Shown here: positions 27,601 through 42,470 of the stretch, piece by piece
Position numbering within the stretch: the first letter of the stretch is position 1
Layout: each line of letters starts with the position of its first letter
Origin: Cheiracanthium punctorium
Lineage: Eukaryota > Arthropoda > Arachnida > Araneae > Cheiracanthiidae
NCBI GenBank assembly: GCA_038373885.1
Contig: JAWZYV010000729.1
Span: forward strand, 186,001 to 250,000
Direction: 5' to 3'
Length of the DNA: 64,000 bases
Made by a program: the position numbers and the translations under genes
The notes under the pieces: generated by a model
What the model was told of the DNA's origin: nothing
The model's input: the letters and a program-made list of their open reading frames with translations, nothing else
Databases searched by the model: none

Positions 27601-30600
27601 TTGGGAATATGTATGAGGTAATTTTATTTTTAATTTCTCATGAAGACAGATAATTATTTACCAGTATAAGTAGTTAGAAGTTGTAACTTCTGTAATATTT
27701 CATGTGATTTAACAATATAATCTTTATGATTTAACTAATTAATATTTTATGTTTTTGAGGGACTGCTCTGAATAAAATAATCTTTGAAAACTTCCGAGAA
27801 ATTTAATTTAAGGTGGTCATACTTGCATCATATGAACAAAAAAAATTGACCAATGTGAAAATAGACTTTATTTGTTTTATTTAATTTCATGTGGAAGGAA
27901 AATTTAGTCCACGTTTTTTTCCTGATGCGGTTTTTAGAACTGTGTTTAGATCCAAATCCCCTGACTTGTTGTTCAAGATTTGTTTTCAAGGCATCTAATT
28001 TGTTCCACAAATGATGAGCAAATGGGTAGCTTGAATCTTCTAATTCGTTAATTAACTTTATTAATTTCGGGCACAGCTCAGATGAAGCTCTTGAGATTAC
28101 GTTTGAAAGATTCATTGACTTAAATTTCTTTCTTAAAAAATAAGAAATTTTCGTATAAATTCGAGTCTATTCACAAACTGCTTAGATTTCGCATCTATTC
28201 GCAGTTACAAGAAAATTTCGCATCAATTTCGTAAAACCAGAAATTCCGTACCTCTAGTTATAATAATTCATTTCATTCCGTATGTATGTATATATTTATA
28301 TATAATGATGTAATCATTTCACATATCAAGATGCCTTTTTCGAAATCACTAAATGCACCTGAAATACCATTTTATTTTAAATTTAAGCTATTCCTTTTCC
28401 AGGTATGCTGTTTATAAAGAAAAAACTAACATGGCCGTACTCTCCGTTAAATTGCCATCTGGATTTGTTGCCGACGAATGGAGTCTGTTGCTGGTACGAA
28501 ATTAGAAGCTAAAATACTTAAAGCTGCAATAGTACAAATTCATTCAAAACATAAGTTTCATATTGTGAGTGAAAATAAATGTATTAAATAACTCTACTGA
28601 CAGACCAAAATTTACTAATAATGATTGTTTTTAAGCAGTTTTTTTTTTCATTCAAACGGTAAAAACAGTATGGTTAAAATGCCTCAATAAGACACGTCAA
28701 TTGCATGCTTAAACGTAGAAATTTATTTATAATGCGAAAGAATTGTGAAAATGTGCCGTAGCACTACACGGTTCACTAAATGATAGATATTCGTATAACG
28801 TATAACTTTTTTCTAGCATTCAACCCATTAAAAAGAAAAGCTTACATGATAAGAAAATTTCGATGAAATGATAGGTCTAATCTATTGCTGTCTTGTGATT
28901 CATTTGAAACTGTTATTGGGAAATCCAATTGACGTTAACCCCTGATATTCTAAAAGGGGGGGAGAGATTAAAGATTTTTTAACTCTTAGAAAATTAAGTT
29001 TTTATTTTGTTTTTGATCAGTACAAAATATGTATATAAATATATTTATTTTAATTTTAATCAGTACAAAAAAAACCCGCATATGAATATTTTTATTAGTT
29101 TTCAAATTATGAAAATTAATTTTATAAATGAAAAGCATATTGGCTTTGAATTATTTTTTCTTAAAACTACATTTTTTGAAAACTACCAATGAATTTAAAA
29201 AAAGCTTTTCGAGTCAGATTAAGCTTTAAATATTAATAAAATATAGCTATTTGGAAGGAATGCATTAACTCATTTGGGAATTTTTTAATGGTATATTATT
29301 TAATGGCATGTAAGTGAGCCTTTTTATATAATTTAAAAATATTGAATATAAATATTATGTATATCCCTTAATTATGTAACTACATTTAGCTATACATCAA
29401 GTGAGCATAAAAAATTCTTTTAGTAAAAATGAATAGCAAATAGTGATGTTCTGCAATACTGCAATCTTGAAACCATATTGAAAACCAACACTAAAATAAT
29501 AATAATAACTTAAACTCGCTTTTGTAACATATATTTATTTATAAGTAGTACAGATTTCGTAAATATAGCTTAAACATCCTGTGAGATTACTTCAAAATAA
29601 AAATTCCATTTCAATTTCATTTTACGAGCATTAGAAAACAAACTTTTTTTTAAATGAAAAGTACCTCTTTCTTACATAATTAGTGCTTTTACTTGCAAAT
29701 AAATATTAATCTGAAATAACTTTCAAAAATAAATTGCCGGTACAGATACAAATACTGCTAGATAATTAGAAAAAAAATGCAACAAATTTCAAAATATTTA
29801 AATGCTTTTCCAACATGAGAGTTTTTATCTTGTACATTTATAAAAACTTGTATATTAATATTCCAGCTCGAAAATGACGAAGAATTACAACTGAAGCGTC
29901 ATGATATCGACGAAAATGAAGTTAATTTATATTTTGAGGAGGTAATTGTTTTCAATTGATTGTTTTGCAAGTTTTTCAAAATTGTTTTAAAACTCTTTGC
30001 AGTAACACCCAAATAGCATGGTTTTAAATTCCTACATTTTATTCGCTTTTCTCTAATATATACCACTAACTTTTCCAATTTTTCAAAATGCATGTTACTT
30101 AGGCAAAGTTTTCAGAAATAAAAGATCATGAATTCGCCCTATAAAATTATTTAGTTGCTTACATTGTCATATTCACTTTATTGTTGTATTTGTAGCGAAC
30201 AAAATAGTATTTTTCAAAGAAAAAATAAAGTTAACTAATTAACATCATGCTATTCAATAAACTTTATCCAAACGCCTAACTGAGGATTCGAGGTAAGAAA
30301 AGGTAAACAGAACATATTTCCACACATACATATATTTATAGTTTAACTTTTTCTCTTCTTAGAACCACGCTTTAAAGCTAGTTAGGATTAAAATCATCTG
30401 TTGTGGCAAACTCGATTTCAATCTCATTCAATTTCTGCGGATTAAATTGTTTTATTAATCACAAAAATCTGGAGTGACTCCACTCGATTTTCTGAACACT
30501 TACGATTAAGATCATTATCAAGCATTTAAATAAATACTAGCGCACTTTCAAGAATTTCTCCCCATATGCCATAATGTAAAAGAAATCTTTGTTGTAGCCC

Positions 30601-33600
30601 TGTAGAAAAACTGTAGATCGTAGACATAAGTCCTATACGCACCAAAATCAGTACTGGTCTTGCGACGGTGGTTCATAACATATATACCCAATTTGAGCTC
30701 AATCGAATGCCCCGTTTAGGAGATATCGTGTTCACTCAGATACACACACATACATACGTACATGTATCTTGTAAAAATAGCATAAATGAATTCAGAAGAT
30801 CTCAAAATGTGTAAATACACCAAAATCTTGAAATCGAATTTTTTTTCATGATTACAATACTTTCCTTGCAGGGTACATGTTCGGAAAGTAATAAGAAACA
30901 ATCTTAATTAGTTTTTTTAACAGTAATGTTAATTTTAATTCTATTTTTTTAATTACAGCCACATATTTATCAGCCAAGTAGCTGTAAAATAAAGAATTCT
31001 TACTAAATACCGTTTTATGAAGATTTAATGTAGCACACTAACTCCAGATACGTCCATTGAAAAATGGAACACAATTCTCTCAGTATAACCAAAAGGAACC
31101 AATTACAAAACAGTGAGACTCCTCTTTTAAAAACAGAGTTAGAAAAAGACCTCAGGAAACCCGCCCTGGAAAGCAGTTTAAAGACTGGGGAAGGAGGGGA
31201 CATAAAATTATGTACTTTGGATAAAGAAGATCCATCTTGGCTCTTTTTTCTTGGCAGGACACCTGACTTAAGAGAAGCCATTGCTTTAAAATTTATCATT
31301 AAATCATGGTAACTGCACCATGTTAAGAAACCCAGGAATAAGAACTATTTACAAATCTTTCGATAGAAAGTCTTCCCCTGAAATATATTGCTTGAAAAAA
31401 AAAATTAAATACATTTAAAAAGAAAAAATATATATATGATCGTAGACATATAGAATAATATGTGTAACTGAAAGTAAAAATTTTCAAATAAGAAGTTAAC
31501 CCTTTGAAGCATGGTGGTTGTGCAGTGAAAACACCTTATTTCAGCGCTTTCACTGCTAGTCGCGCAAAAAAAAAAAAAAAAAAAAAAAAAGGTTAAATGG
31601 TCCCAACGCTGAAAAAGTTGCGAAGCCAGCTGTGCCAGAAAACTTTTTTAGCTCCGTGGCGCCAGATGGGCTATTCGACCGCCATGTTGTTGGTAGTTAA
31701 ATGGATCGATGGCAACAACTGCGCTTTTTCAGCGTTGGACAGTCATCAAGATGGTCTTCTACATTGATGAGAAAATGCTTGCGCTTCAAAAAGTTAATTG
31801 AAACTAGAAATGAGATATTGATCAAACAATTCAGTTTGTAAAAAATTTTGCGTACTTAAGATTTTGTATTCTACTTTTATAAGGAAAATTAACGTTTTTC
31901 TTTCTACTTAAGTCTACTTTTTACAGATTACGAATGATGCAAAATGTTTCGAGTTCCACATCAAAAGTGAATTTGAAGTTAAGGATATCAAGCCGTCAAT
32001 AGTGCGACTCTACGATTATTATCAACCAGGTATGAAACAGTTACTAACAATATGGACAAGGAATACGGGATGTCTATTTTTTATATTACACAAGGACTTT
32101 GCATATAAAAAAAAATGGAAATAGAAAAATGAAGTCCTATTTTCGAAAAGTAAATTACAAAAATATCTGATGTAAACACCACACGACTTCCTCGTACGTC
32201 TTTTAAATTTTATAAATTTTTGATGCACCTCATTTGAACTTAAATTGAATAATGATACTCTCCAATAATATGAATGTTTGGCGATTTATTGCTAAATATG
32301 AAATTTGTCACCAAAATTAGATACATTTTTAAAAATGTGTCCCAAATTCGGGGAAATTTTGCCAAAACTTACCATTGCTTGTACTCGCCGTCACAAAACT
32401 AACGTTTTGTGCATGCTTGGTGACGGCGAGATTTTGGGCACTGTCCACTGACTGCCTACAGACTTTTAATATATTGAAGCTGGTTATAAACCTTCATGTA
32501 TTGAAAATCTTTTGGCTAACTCAGTAAATGAATTACTGATGTACTTCATTCAAACTTATTGGAAATTGAGATACGCTACTTCAATATTATTAAGGTTTGG
32601 CCGTTTCTCGCTAAATATAAGAGATATCGCCAAGCTACGTTCAGTTTTAGAAACTTATTTTTGGCTTCAGATTTCGCTATATTTCGCTACAGCTCGCCAA
32701 ACTTGGTGAGATTCATGACATGACCCAAGCAATGAATGTTTTTTGAAGTATAATGTATTGACGCTGCCCATAGACTTAAATGTAATCACGAAAAAACTTG
32801 GCAAAATGAATTCGCGGTTAGTCACAATACATCGTGCAAGTATACGTATGCACGCGTGTATTGAAACGTCACCCAAAAACTTGTCTACGCAAATTTAGAT
32901 TAGTGAAAATCGGTTTTTTCGTCAAAATCTGAAAATACCAAAATTTTTCGCGATTACAACACCTCCTTTTACTTCGTACAAAGATTTAAAAAATGCGTAA
33001 GTGTAATATTCATAGACTTCAACTTATAGTTTCCAACATTTATCGCCAGTGTCTAATGGGCAAAACTTAAAATACAAAAATATAAATTAAGTACAAAGTG
33101 AAAGAAATATATATTTCAAATGTATTTTCACTGTCATTTGATTTCTTGCATTGGTATAAAATTGAGTTCGAGCAGATTTGACGCTATTTATCTTTTAATG
33201 AACACGTACCATACAGCAATCATGTTGGTGGTGCCTTTATGTTGACGCTGCATTTCGTACGTCCGTCACAGAACAAATGTGATATAAATGCACGTCTTCT
33301 GTGACTTCCCTTCGTGTAAAACATTTGACGTTGTAGAATTGACGTCGGCGTCGCAGTGTAATTGATAATTAGGCATAATATGGCGTCAATGTGTGCCAAA
33401 CGTGTTTTACAGTGACGTTCCAGAGGCATTCATGAAGGTCATTATGACGTCTATAATGATCACCATGTGACGTCACAAAGAACTGTCCCAAGCAGCCATT
33501 TATCTGTCGTCACAACTTCTCTTAGATGAACATTATCACAAAATCTCACCAAGACCAATGCATGCATGTTGTAACATCATGGTGCATGTGTTATGCTATT

Positions 33601-36600
33601 CAAATTCCACCCGGTGAGAGATATGTTTAATTCGATTTGTGTATCAGCCCTCAAACAGAGAATTTTAATCAAATTTTTACACGTTAAAAAAGCAATAATT
33701 TGCCAAACATGTTCATTTTTCGTTTGTTAATATCTGATTAAATATGTTGTGTTTGAAAAATTAAAACACTTTCTAAATAAATTTTCAAAGATAAGACTTC
33801 TGTTTACTATTTTGAATTTTGTGCATACAAGGTGACCATAAAAGCTATTTTTCCCTTTTCTTTCTTTAATATAGAAATGTCTGGCAAAAAAGACTAGTGC
33901 ATGCCACTGAAAAACTTTTTCCAGTCGGAAGTATAATTATAATATATATCAACAGCTAAAAAGACGGATTGTTTAACAAACTGAACTTTACTGAAACTAG
34001 TATGCCAAATGCTCTTTGGCAAAAGTCGGCAAAGGCCGTTGAAAAAGCCGCTAATTCCCTTTATGTAATGCATTGAATTAGCTCCAAATGCAATGAAAAT
34101 TAGTTAAATTTACAGTCATATAATTTAAATTGGCGACACTGATTGAAGCACTGCAGTTTGAGAAGTTATTTCAAGTTTTCGTTTTGCCATAACTATAACT
34201 AATGTTATCCAAACAAAATTTATTTCTTGAAATATCACGAAGTTTCCAATTAAAGCGTCTTTTGGGACTAAATAGTATAATAGAAAAAGAAAGGAAAAAA
34301 AGTATTATTATGTCAAGCATTTACATGGAAACTATTGTAAAAAAACTTCATAATATTTTGATTATGATTGCTTATGCAGTTGAGACAAAAAAAAAAGAAA
34401 AAGCTTCATAATTTAACTGCTCATCTCAATAAAGTCTGAATCAATTCATCATTCTTGTTCGCCAGTTTTCTGGTTAGAATCGTCCTTTGGGTATATATGC
34501 TCGAACCAGCCGTTCAAATTGGACTGTAAATAGCAAATTCTAGTCAAATAAATCTCCGTGTTTATAAATCAACAATTGTTAATCAAATACTCAGTGTACT
34601 AGTTAATTAGTTATTAAATAAACTAAATGAATTTAATTTATAAAATGTTAGGTATTCTGACATGAAATTATGGATGTTACTCTCAATATATTAAAAATCT
34701 TAATTGAGCCCTTTTTACACTATTTACAATATATACTTGAACTTGCATTCGTGTGCATGTACTAAATAATAAGTTTAAAAATGCTTAGTCCCAATTTTCA
34801 AACAGTATTACGTTTATATTTATTTAAATATCTTGTTTTCATTTTCAGAGTCCCAGGTGACTAAAGAATATTCCATTCCGTCCACTTGTAACACTACATC
34901 TCTGCCAGACCTTTCTTGGTTACCGTTGTTTCATTCTCCAACGGTAATCGGCAGTCCTGACAAGTCGGACTCTGCAGACTATGCAAATGCAGACTATAAA
35001 GATACGTCAGCACCCCTGGCAGCTGATGATTTCGAAAATGCAGCATTGTCCGAAGAAGGGGTTTCGGAAGAATTAAACGATCAGTTCAGCAATGATAAAT
35101 TGGAAGCGGTCGATGTCTTAATTGCAGTGAATAAAAGTGAGCAAGGAACTGTGAAGAAAAGCTCCCATCTTTCGACTTTTACAGATGTTGATAATGATTT
35201 AGATTTTCCTGATGGTTTGGAAGGAAACGTTCCAGTTTCAGTTCTCCCACCAGGTAAGTGTGTTAACCCTTCAACGCACAGTGGTCGCGCCGTAAAACCA
35301 CATAATTTTATCAATTTCTAGTCACAAAAAATATATAAGCATTAGTAAAATTTTCTACCTCAGTTTCAGAAATACCATCCATAATTTCCACGAAACAACT
35401 GTGGCAAAGATAGCGATGAGACTTTAAATGTTTTATAGCCCGCGTGATCTTTAATTTCATGAATAATGCACAATTTTTCTAAAGTCGGAAATAAAACAAT
35501 CTCTCCTGGGATCTGGAAAAACTGAATAGGTTCTGTAAAAATGCTTGTCTTTCAAAAGTTAACTAGTAGGTAAGTCTTTTCTATTAAATTTTTATAATTC
35601 GTATGATTCGTGAGCCTTAGAATGTTATCGTTAAAGTATTGTGCTAGTTCATGTTAGTAACTTCGAAACTAAAAATTCAAAAGAACGATGACCATCATTC
35701 AAATGAATGCTGGTCGAAACTAATAATTGGTACGAAACTATTGTGCTAGTTCATGTTAGTAACCTCGAAACTAAAAATTCAAATGAATGATGATCGGATA
35801 AATCCCCAATTCAGATGAAATGAACCATCGGAATTGGTGTTTTATGTCTTCAGAAAATTTAGAAGCAAAACAATCCATTTTTATCCTTAAGAAATTACAA
35901 ACATATTTTTGATAAAAACGCAATACTTACCATGTACTTACAAGCACTAGCAAAACTTTTTATATACTTCATGTTCAATACACTGAAATGTATTAAGTGT
36001 CCATAAAGTTGTGGTGCCCTTTTGTCTGGTCACAAGAAAGCAAGATGGAAATGGGAAATCTTCACCAAATAGAAGATAAATTCGCCCAAGTCTTCAGCAA
36101 GCCACAGAACATTTAGATCAAGAGACAGCGACCGCCAGACCTTCGTCATAGTATAAAAGCTGAAACTTTCTCTGCGCATACCCCCCAACAGAGGTAGGAA
36201 CAATCGGCCACTATAAAGTTTGGATGATCGTGGCTTTGGCAGGTAACAGGTGGCAAAGGTGTATAAAATTGCCGAAACTTTCGTCATTTCATAAAGCTTA
36301 ATTTTTTTTATATGTTCTTCTTCGCAGTACTAGAAATCACTTTATCCCTTGCCAGACACTTTTCCATCGTGGCAAACCCCCGCCAGACAACCTCAAAGTC
36401 TTGAAAAACGTAATTCTATTACGAGCGCGCTGCAAGAAAGTTCGCGAGTAAGAAAGTTCAGAAGTAGCAGTATAAAATGTGCTTGGCACTTTGTGACAAC
36501 TTGACGTACTTCGTCGCGGGAGTTTAGGAACACAACAGTTTTCCATGACTTTGAGGTTGTCTGGCGGGGGTTTGCCACGATGGAAAAGTGTCTGGCAAGG

Positions 36601-39600
36601 GATCAAGTGATTTCTAGTACTGCGAAGAAGAACATATAAAAAAAATTAAGCTTTATGAAATGACGAAATTTTCGGCCATTTTATACACCTTTGCCACCTG
36701 TTACTTGCCAAAGCCACGATCATCCAAACTTTATAGTGGCCGATTGTTCCTACCTCTGTTGGGGGGGTATGCGCAGAGAAAGTTTCAGCTTTTATACTAT
36801 GACGAAGGTCTGGCGGTCGCTGGCTCTTAGACTAATTCTGAACTTCCTTTGAACCATCCGCATCTCGACTGGCATGGTCGTGGGCTGATCCGCTGCTGAG
36901 CTGTTCGTGGTGTTGCATCATCATCTGTATCCGCTCAAACTTGCCCATCACACTATTTGAGAGAGTTTTCCTCTTTTTAGCACACGCGTGCTATTTCTTT
37001 CAAGCACGGGATTTTTTTAGCACTCGGGTGCTATTTCTTTCAAGCACGGGATTTTTGTCTACGCGCCGCGCCGTGGTCACTTTTCCGTTTGATTCCTGTT
37101 TTCTGCAGAGTGATTTGATATTGCTAACGAAAACATGGACTATCCCTTCAGATGATTTTCAAATACCAGGATTCACTTTGGTCGAACGGATCGACAGTGG
37201 TTTCCAAAACAGAAAGCCATCTGGAGTTATGATTTTTATAATGGAAAACTTTATAAAAATCACTTTATAAAAAGAATATGAAACACTTTAACACGTGCCT
37301 ACACGAGCCAGATCAATGGTGTTCAAATGGTCATTGCGTATATTCAAAATAAAGGGAGATTTGCAGTTACATAAGCTAGGATAAAGTGAGATTTGCAGTT
37401 ACATACGCTAGTCCTCGAATTTCTTATGAAGATAAATTAGTCGCTATATTCGAAACGTTACTGAAGGGGGATGATTGTAAGACTGTTTAAGTTGGAGATT
37501 TTAACATAGAATTAAATTCCGATCAAGGATCCGATTTAATAACTGAAATGGATACTTTAGATTTTACAATACGCTCTCATCCAAAACATTTCACCACTAG
37601 GGGCGAAACAACAATGGATACAATTTTCAGCAACAAAATTACGCGAACAGGAGTCTATGAGCACTTACAGTTATCATTTTCCTCCATATGACAAAATTGA
37701 TTGAATAGATTTAGAAAAAAAAACTGAAATTCTTCCAGCCGGGTGCGTAAATAAAATCTGGAAGAATTTCAGATTTTTTTTTTAATTTTTATTTTATTTT
37801 ATTTGTTTGGTGAAGTTTTCACATTTCTGTCTTGTTTTGTTACTTTTATGTGACCAGCCAAAAATGGCCCTAACTTTACGGACACACTATATAACATTTA
37901 CAACTGAGCTTATCCAAATTTACAAAATGCTAACCTTAGAATCCTTATCTTAAAAAATAAAATAAATAAATAAAATTTCATAAATAAAACATGTGATTGT
38001 TTCTAGAGATAGATAATAAACTAAAGTAAATAATTTTTAACGAGACTATCTGATTTGAACTATTCTGCAAGAAAAAATTTAGCCAGAAAACTTAATTATA
38101 TTGATTGTAGGGCAAAGTTCAAGTATGTTTAAAACTAATTATTTGAGCTAAAAAATAAAGGCAGGCGTAAAATGTCATTTATACGTACACATACACAGAC
38201 AAACAGAAAGAAGCCGGAATTTTTTTTTTATTATAATGCTTTTATTAGTAAAACATTCATATTTCGTGCAGGAGACAGTAAGTAAGTCATCCTCAATTTC
38301 GTTGTTGTTGTTGCTAATGCCCTCTGGCAACCGCGGAGCGGTGCCAGATCCCCATATAGGAAGGCGATGGATGGATAGGGCGGCTTCCATTAAGATGAGC
38401 CGCTCCAGTGGGATCGACTCAGCTCGGGAATCTCTAATTTTGAACCAATTCTAGATGAGGGACCAACCATTTGAAATCGGTACCCCAGAGGTAGCATTGA
38501 ACGTGGAGGACATTGGAACCACGACGACTTTACGTGCACCAGCTCCTAGAGTGTACACGGTCCCAGAGCAGCCCAGCCGCGAGAGGAGTTCACCCTCCAA
38601 AGCACTGGCCAAGCCGGGTGCTGCTTCACTTTCCATGTTCTTACGAGAACGGAGTTTAATGGCTACTCCAACGCGGGACATTCGCGATTTCTATATATAT
38701 TGGTGGCATAAGAACTTTTTCAGTTTTCTAAATCGTGTACCCATTTTATAATAAGCACTTTTTTAACAATACTTTCGAATTATTGGATCAATAAAAACTA
38801 ACTTAATTATTTCTACAATTAAATAAATCTAACTTTAGTTTGGAGTACCATTTTCCATTTGCGTTTATATTTTAGGGAGAGGACGTACTAGACAGTGAGC
38901 ATATACACTAACTCCTCCAAGATGAATATACCTACTATATATTTTTACACTTAATTGAAATACTATATTTGAAAAAAAAAATTGTAAGAATATATACCTT
39001 CGTAACTGACTTCAATAATACATTCCGAAGCTTTAAAACTAAATAAAATTGCATGACGATCCGAAAACTACTGCTTTTGAATGTAAAATAAATATACTCC
39101 AATTCATAATGTAATTTCTGTAGAATTTATTGAATACTATGCTTTTCAGAACTAGAAAAACCTGACTGCCCAATATGTAGAGACAGCTTCCCAGAAAATT
39201 TTACATCTGTCTACTGCAACTCAGCCTTTGGTAAGTTTGTACACAGATGATTGATGTGCAATTTTCTGCCATTTTCTATAAAGTATACGATATCAAACGA
39301 TGTGTAAATGTCATCTACAGGAGAATGTCAAAATTTCAGACTAAATTTACTTTAAATTTTTGTACAGCTGCGGAAAAAAGGGAAAAGGCACACTCGCTCT
39401 TTTAAGCCGTGGTGCGTCGTGGAGAAAAATTATGTATATCATTCGTTTACAAATAACGTATAATTTAATCTGCAAAAATTTGTATAAGAAGCCGTTTTCA
39501 CATTCAATTCTACAACAATTACGTTTAATAAATGGCAACTCCCTATTTTGAGTTTATTCAAAGAAATAAAACCTTCAAATTAGATTAAATATAAATTTTC

Positions 39601-40619
39601 AGAAATTTTCTTCGATAACTTCCCGAGATATCGCGATTTCAATATTGAGTGATTTTAAGGGGTTATCTTCAAAGTGAGAACACTATATGAAAGTTCCAAG
39701 TTTTTGCATAGTATTAACTTCGTTTTCGGGAATAAAAATGCGTATATTTTACAAAAAAAAAAAAAAGTAATTGTTCTAGTCTAAGTATTGTGTAGTGAGA
39801 ATGTAAATATATATTATTTATTTTTCCGTCTAGTTTCAAAGCGTCAATTTAAATTTGAATTTTTAAAACGATGAAGAGAATACATTATGAAGAATTGAGT
39901 AATAAACAAACTACTGTATAATAAACAAACAATTTTTATATTTTACTTTAATTGTTAATTACAGCATGAGCCAAAAATACCAATTTGAAATTACAGATAA
40001 TTTAATTGGAGTAACAGGGTGCGTTACATATAGTTTAGTTACAGTTAAAAATATTTTCTATTCATGTTTTATCAATTGGCCGTTGTAATCACTGACAACG
40101 GCCAATTGATAATTACAACTGACGTTGTAATCAATGTGCCTTTAGGCTTGCCATATCATAAAATTAGTATTAAAATGGATAGCATAATATTACAAAATGC
40201 AAAATTGTTGGTGTACTGTGCTAATGAAATACTGAATAAATTTTATTAATATATTGATATTTTTCCTTAAAATATAGCTTAACATCCAGAATATATCTTG
40301 TTAATACTTATTTTTCCAATTTTCGGTAAACGCACTGACGGACGACATAGTGACAGACAGGCATAAATTTTTTAATGGTCGTTTTACGTTCCAGATACTT
40401 TAAACGGAATGAAATTGCTTACATTTTTTAAATCTGGGTAATGTATGGACTAGCCATGTTTTATTTATACAGATTAGAGATGTACTTATCAACAAATGAT
40501 TACTGCATATCAGTGGCGTAGCCAGGGGGGGGAATAGTGGAGTTACAACCCCCCCCCTTCCCCTATGATGAATTTTTTTGCTATATAAAATGTATTTTCT
40601 CCGCTCTCTAATCACACAC

Positions 40620-40658
<39 letters not shown>

Positions 40659-42408
40659 GTAATGTATAAAAAGGTAATTTGGGTTTACTATAGTTTGGGT
40701 ATTGTTCAAGCGGGTACTTTCACTGTAAGTTTCGCTTTCCTGTCATACTTGCCACGCGCGCTCTGGAGCTATGTTTTATTTATTTTGTTATTTGTCAGAC
40801 ATCAGGCCGTCGATTCTGAGTTCTTTAGAGTGTACACGTGTCCCCACGCCTTTGTAATCCCGGATGCAGGTCATGTTCATAAGTGTGTGTGGTTCGATTA
40901 GAGATAAGAGAGAGACGGAGTTATGTCATACCAGCCCACGTGGTATGATGAGCGTAAATACACCCGCACATCGAAAATCGAGGGACTTCTGCCACTGGAA
41001 CTGCTTAATTAGTCCACGCTGATTTTTGTACCCGTCTTCCCTCCCCTCTTCTCCCTTTATATTGTAACTTAAAGATAATGTTTAATAAACCGTTTTACTT
41101 GTCTTAATTCTGAAACTTTACTGGAATATCTGACGTCACAAATAGCCGGCAGGATGATTGCCTGTGTGCCAATTAAAAATCTTAAATTGTAAAAAATTAA
41201 CGCTCAATAGTCGGGAGACGGGGTACACTGCTTCCCCGAAGATGCGGAGTACGCCGGAGATGCGGCTTTATGCCGACCGCCTGCCGATCAGAGAGATACG
41301 TAGAACCAACTTGCCCTTCACCGACTGCAGATATCTGGACTTCCTCATTCTCTGCTTTGTGTAATGCTCTGTCGCCGTGGAAGATCAAACTACAATCGTC
41401 TGACCTCCCTTAAGCCCATCGAAAAAATTTGCGCTTCTGAGTTTTCCATAGCGACTAACGACGCTGATGCCGACACGTAAATAAAAGAAGTGCCTGCGCC
41501 TCGTTTTTCATTTTCTTTTTCCCACACGTCCACTGTTATTTTGAAAATCCGATGGAAATCGACGGAGTTTCACTGCCTTCATTGCACCCAAAAGAGGCCC
41601 CCACGAGAAGTGTGTGCAACTGGTGAATTATTTCCCCATTTTCTCCGTGCCGAATATTTTTGTTTTTGTGCGCACAACTTAGGTTGACCGAAACTCCTCC
41701 TGCCTGCATTGAACTTGTGAGAGAAGATATTTTTTTGTGTGTGTTTTGTTTATTGTTGAAGAATGACGATTTCAACTTGTGGATATTGATTAAGTGAAGT
41801 ACGTATATTTTCAGAGTTGAAGTGAACATTAGAGCATTATATTTAAATGGTTATTAATTGTGTGTGTGTTATTTTAAAGTGCTATTTTAGTGTTGATGAA
41901 AAAAAAAATTGATATATCTGCATTTTTTTCCATTAATATAGTATTTTCATTAAGGTAAGATTTTGTAAATTTATTGCAGTATTATTATTAATGTTGCTAA
42001 ATAAAAATTCTGAATGCAATTATTAAATGCTTCTCCGTTCAGGTAAAAATTTAGAAAAAAAATTCAGCATGTCGTTAGATGGTAAAGAAAATACACAAAC
42101 TATTGCCACTATGTCCCTGCAAAAAAAGTGATGAGTTTATTGCCCCCTTTAATTTTGAAGATAATATGAGTTTTGAGAGTTGGATAGCATATTACGAACG
42201 GTGTTGCTTACAACAAAATAAAGACGAAGACTGGAAATTTCAAAATATAGGAAAATTTCTTAAGGGGTCTGCCTTAACAATATACATAAATAAAACATAG
42301 CTCCAGAGCGCGCGTGGCAAGTATGACAGGAAAGCAAAACTTACAGTGAAAGTACCCGCTTGAACAATACCCAAACTATAGTAAAACCCAAATTACCTTT
42401 TTATACAT

Positions 42409-42470
<62 letters not shown>

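Noticed and set aside
33190..33540. CRE-like TGACG-rich stretch as an enhancer
   Set aside because: Word enrichment alone; no conservation or chromatin evidence is available, and it may be an old repeat.
37090..37700. Host exonuclease/endonuclease gene
   Set aside because: Several stops and frameshifts, relatives repeated at 52-57 kb, and location beside a palindrome; it is mobile-element debris.
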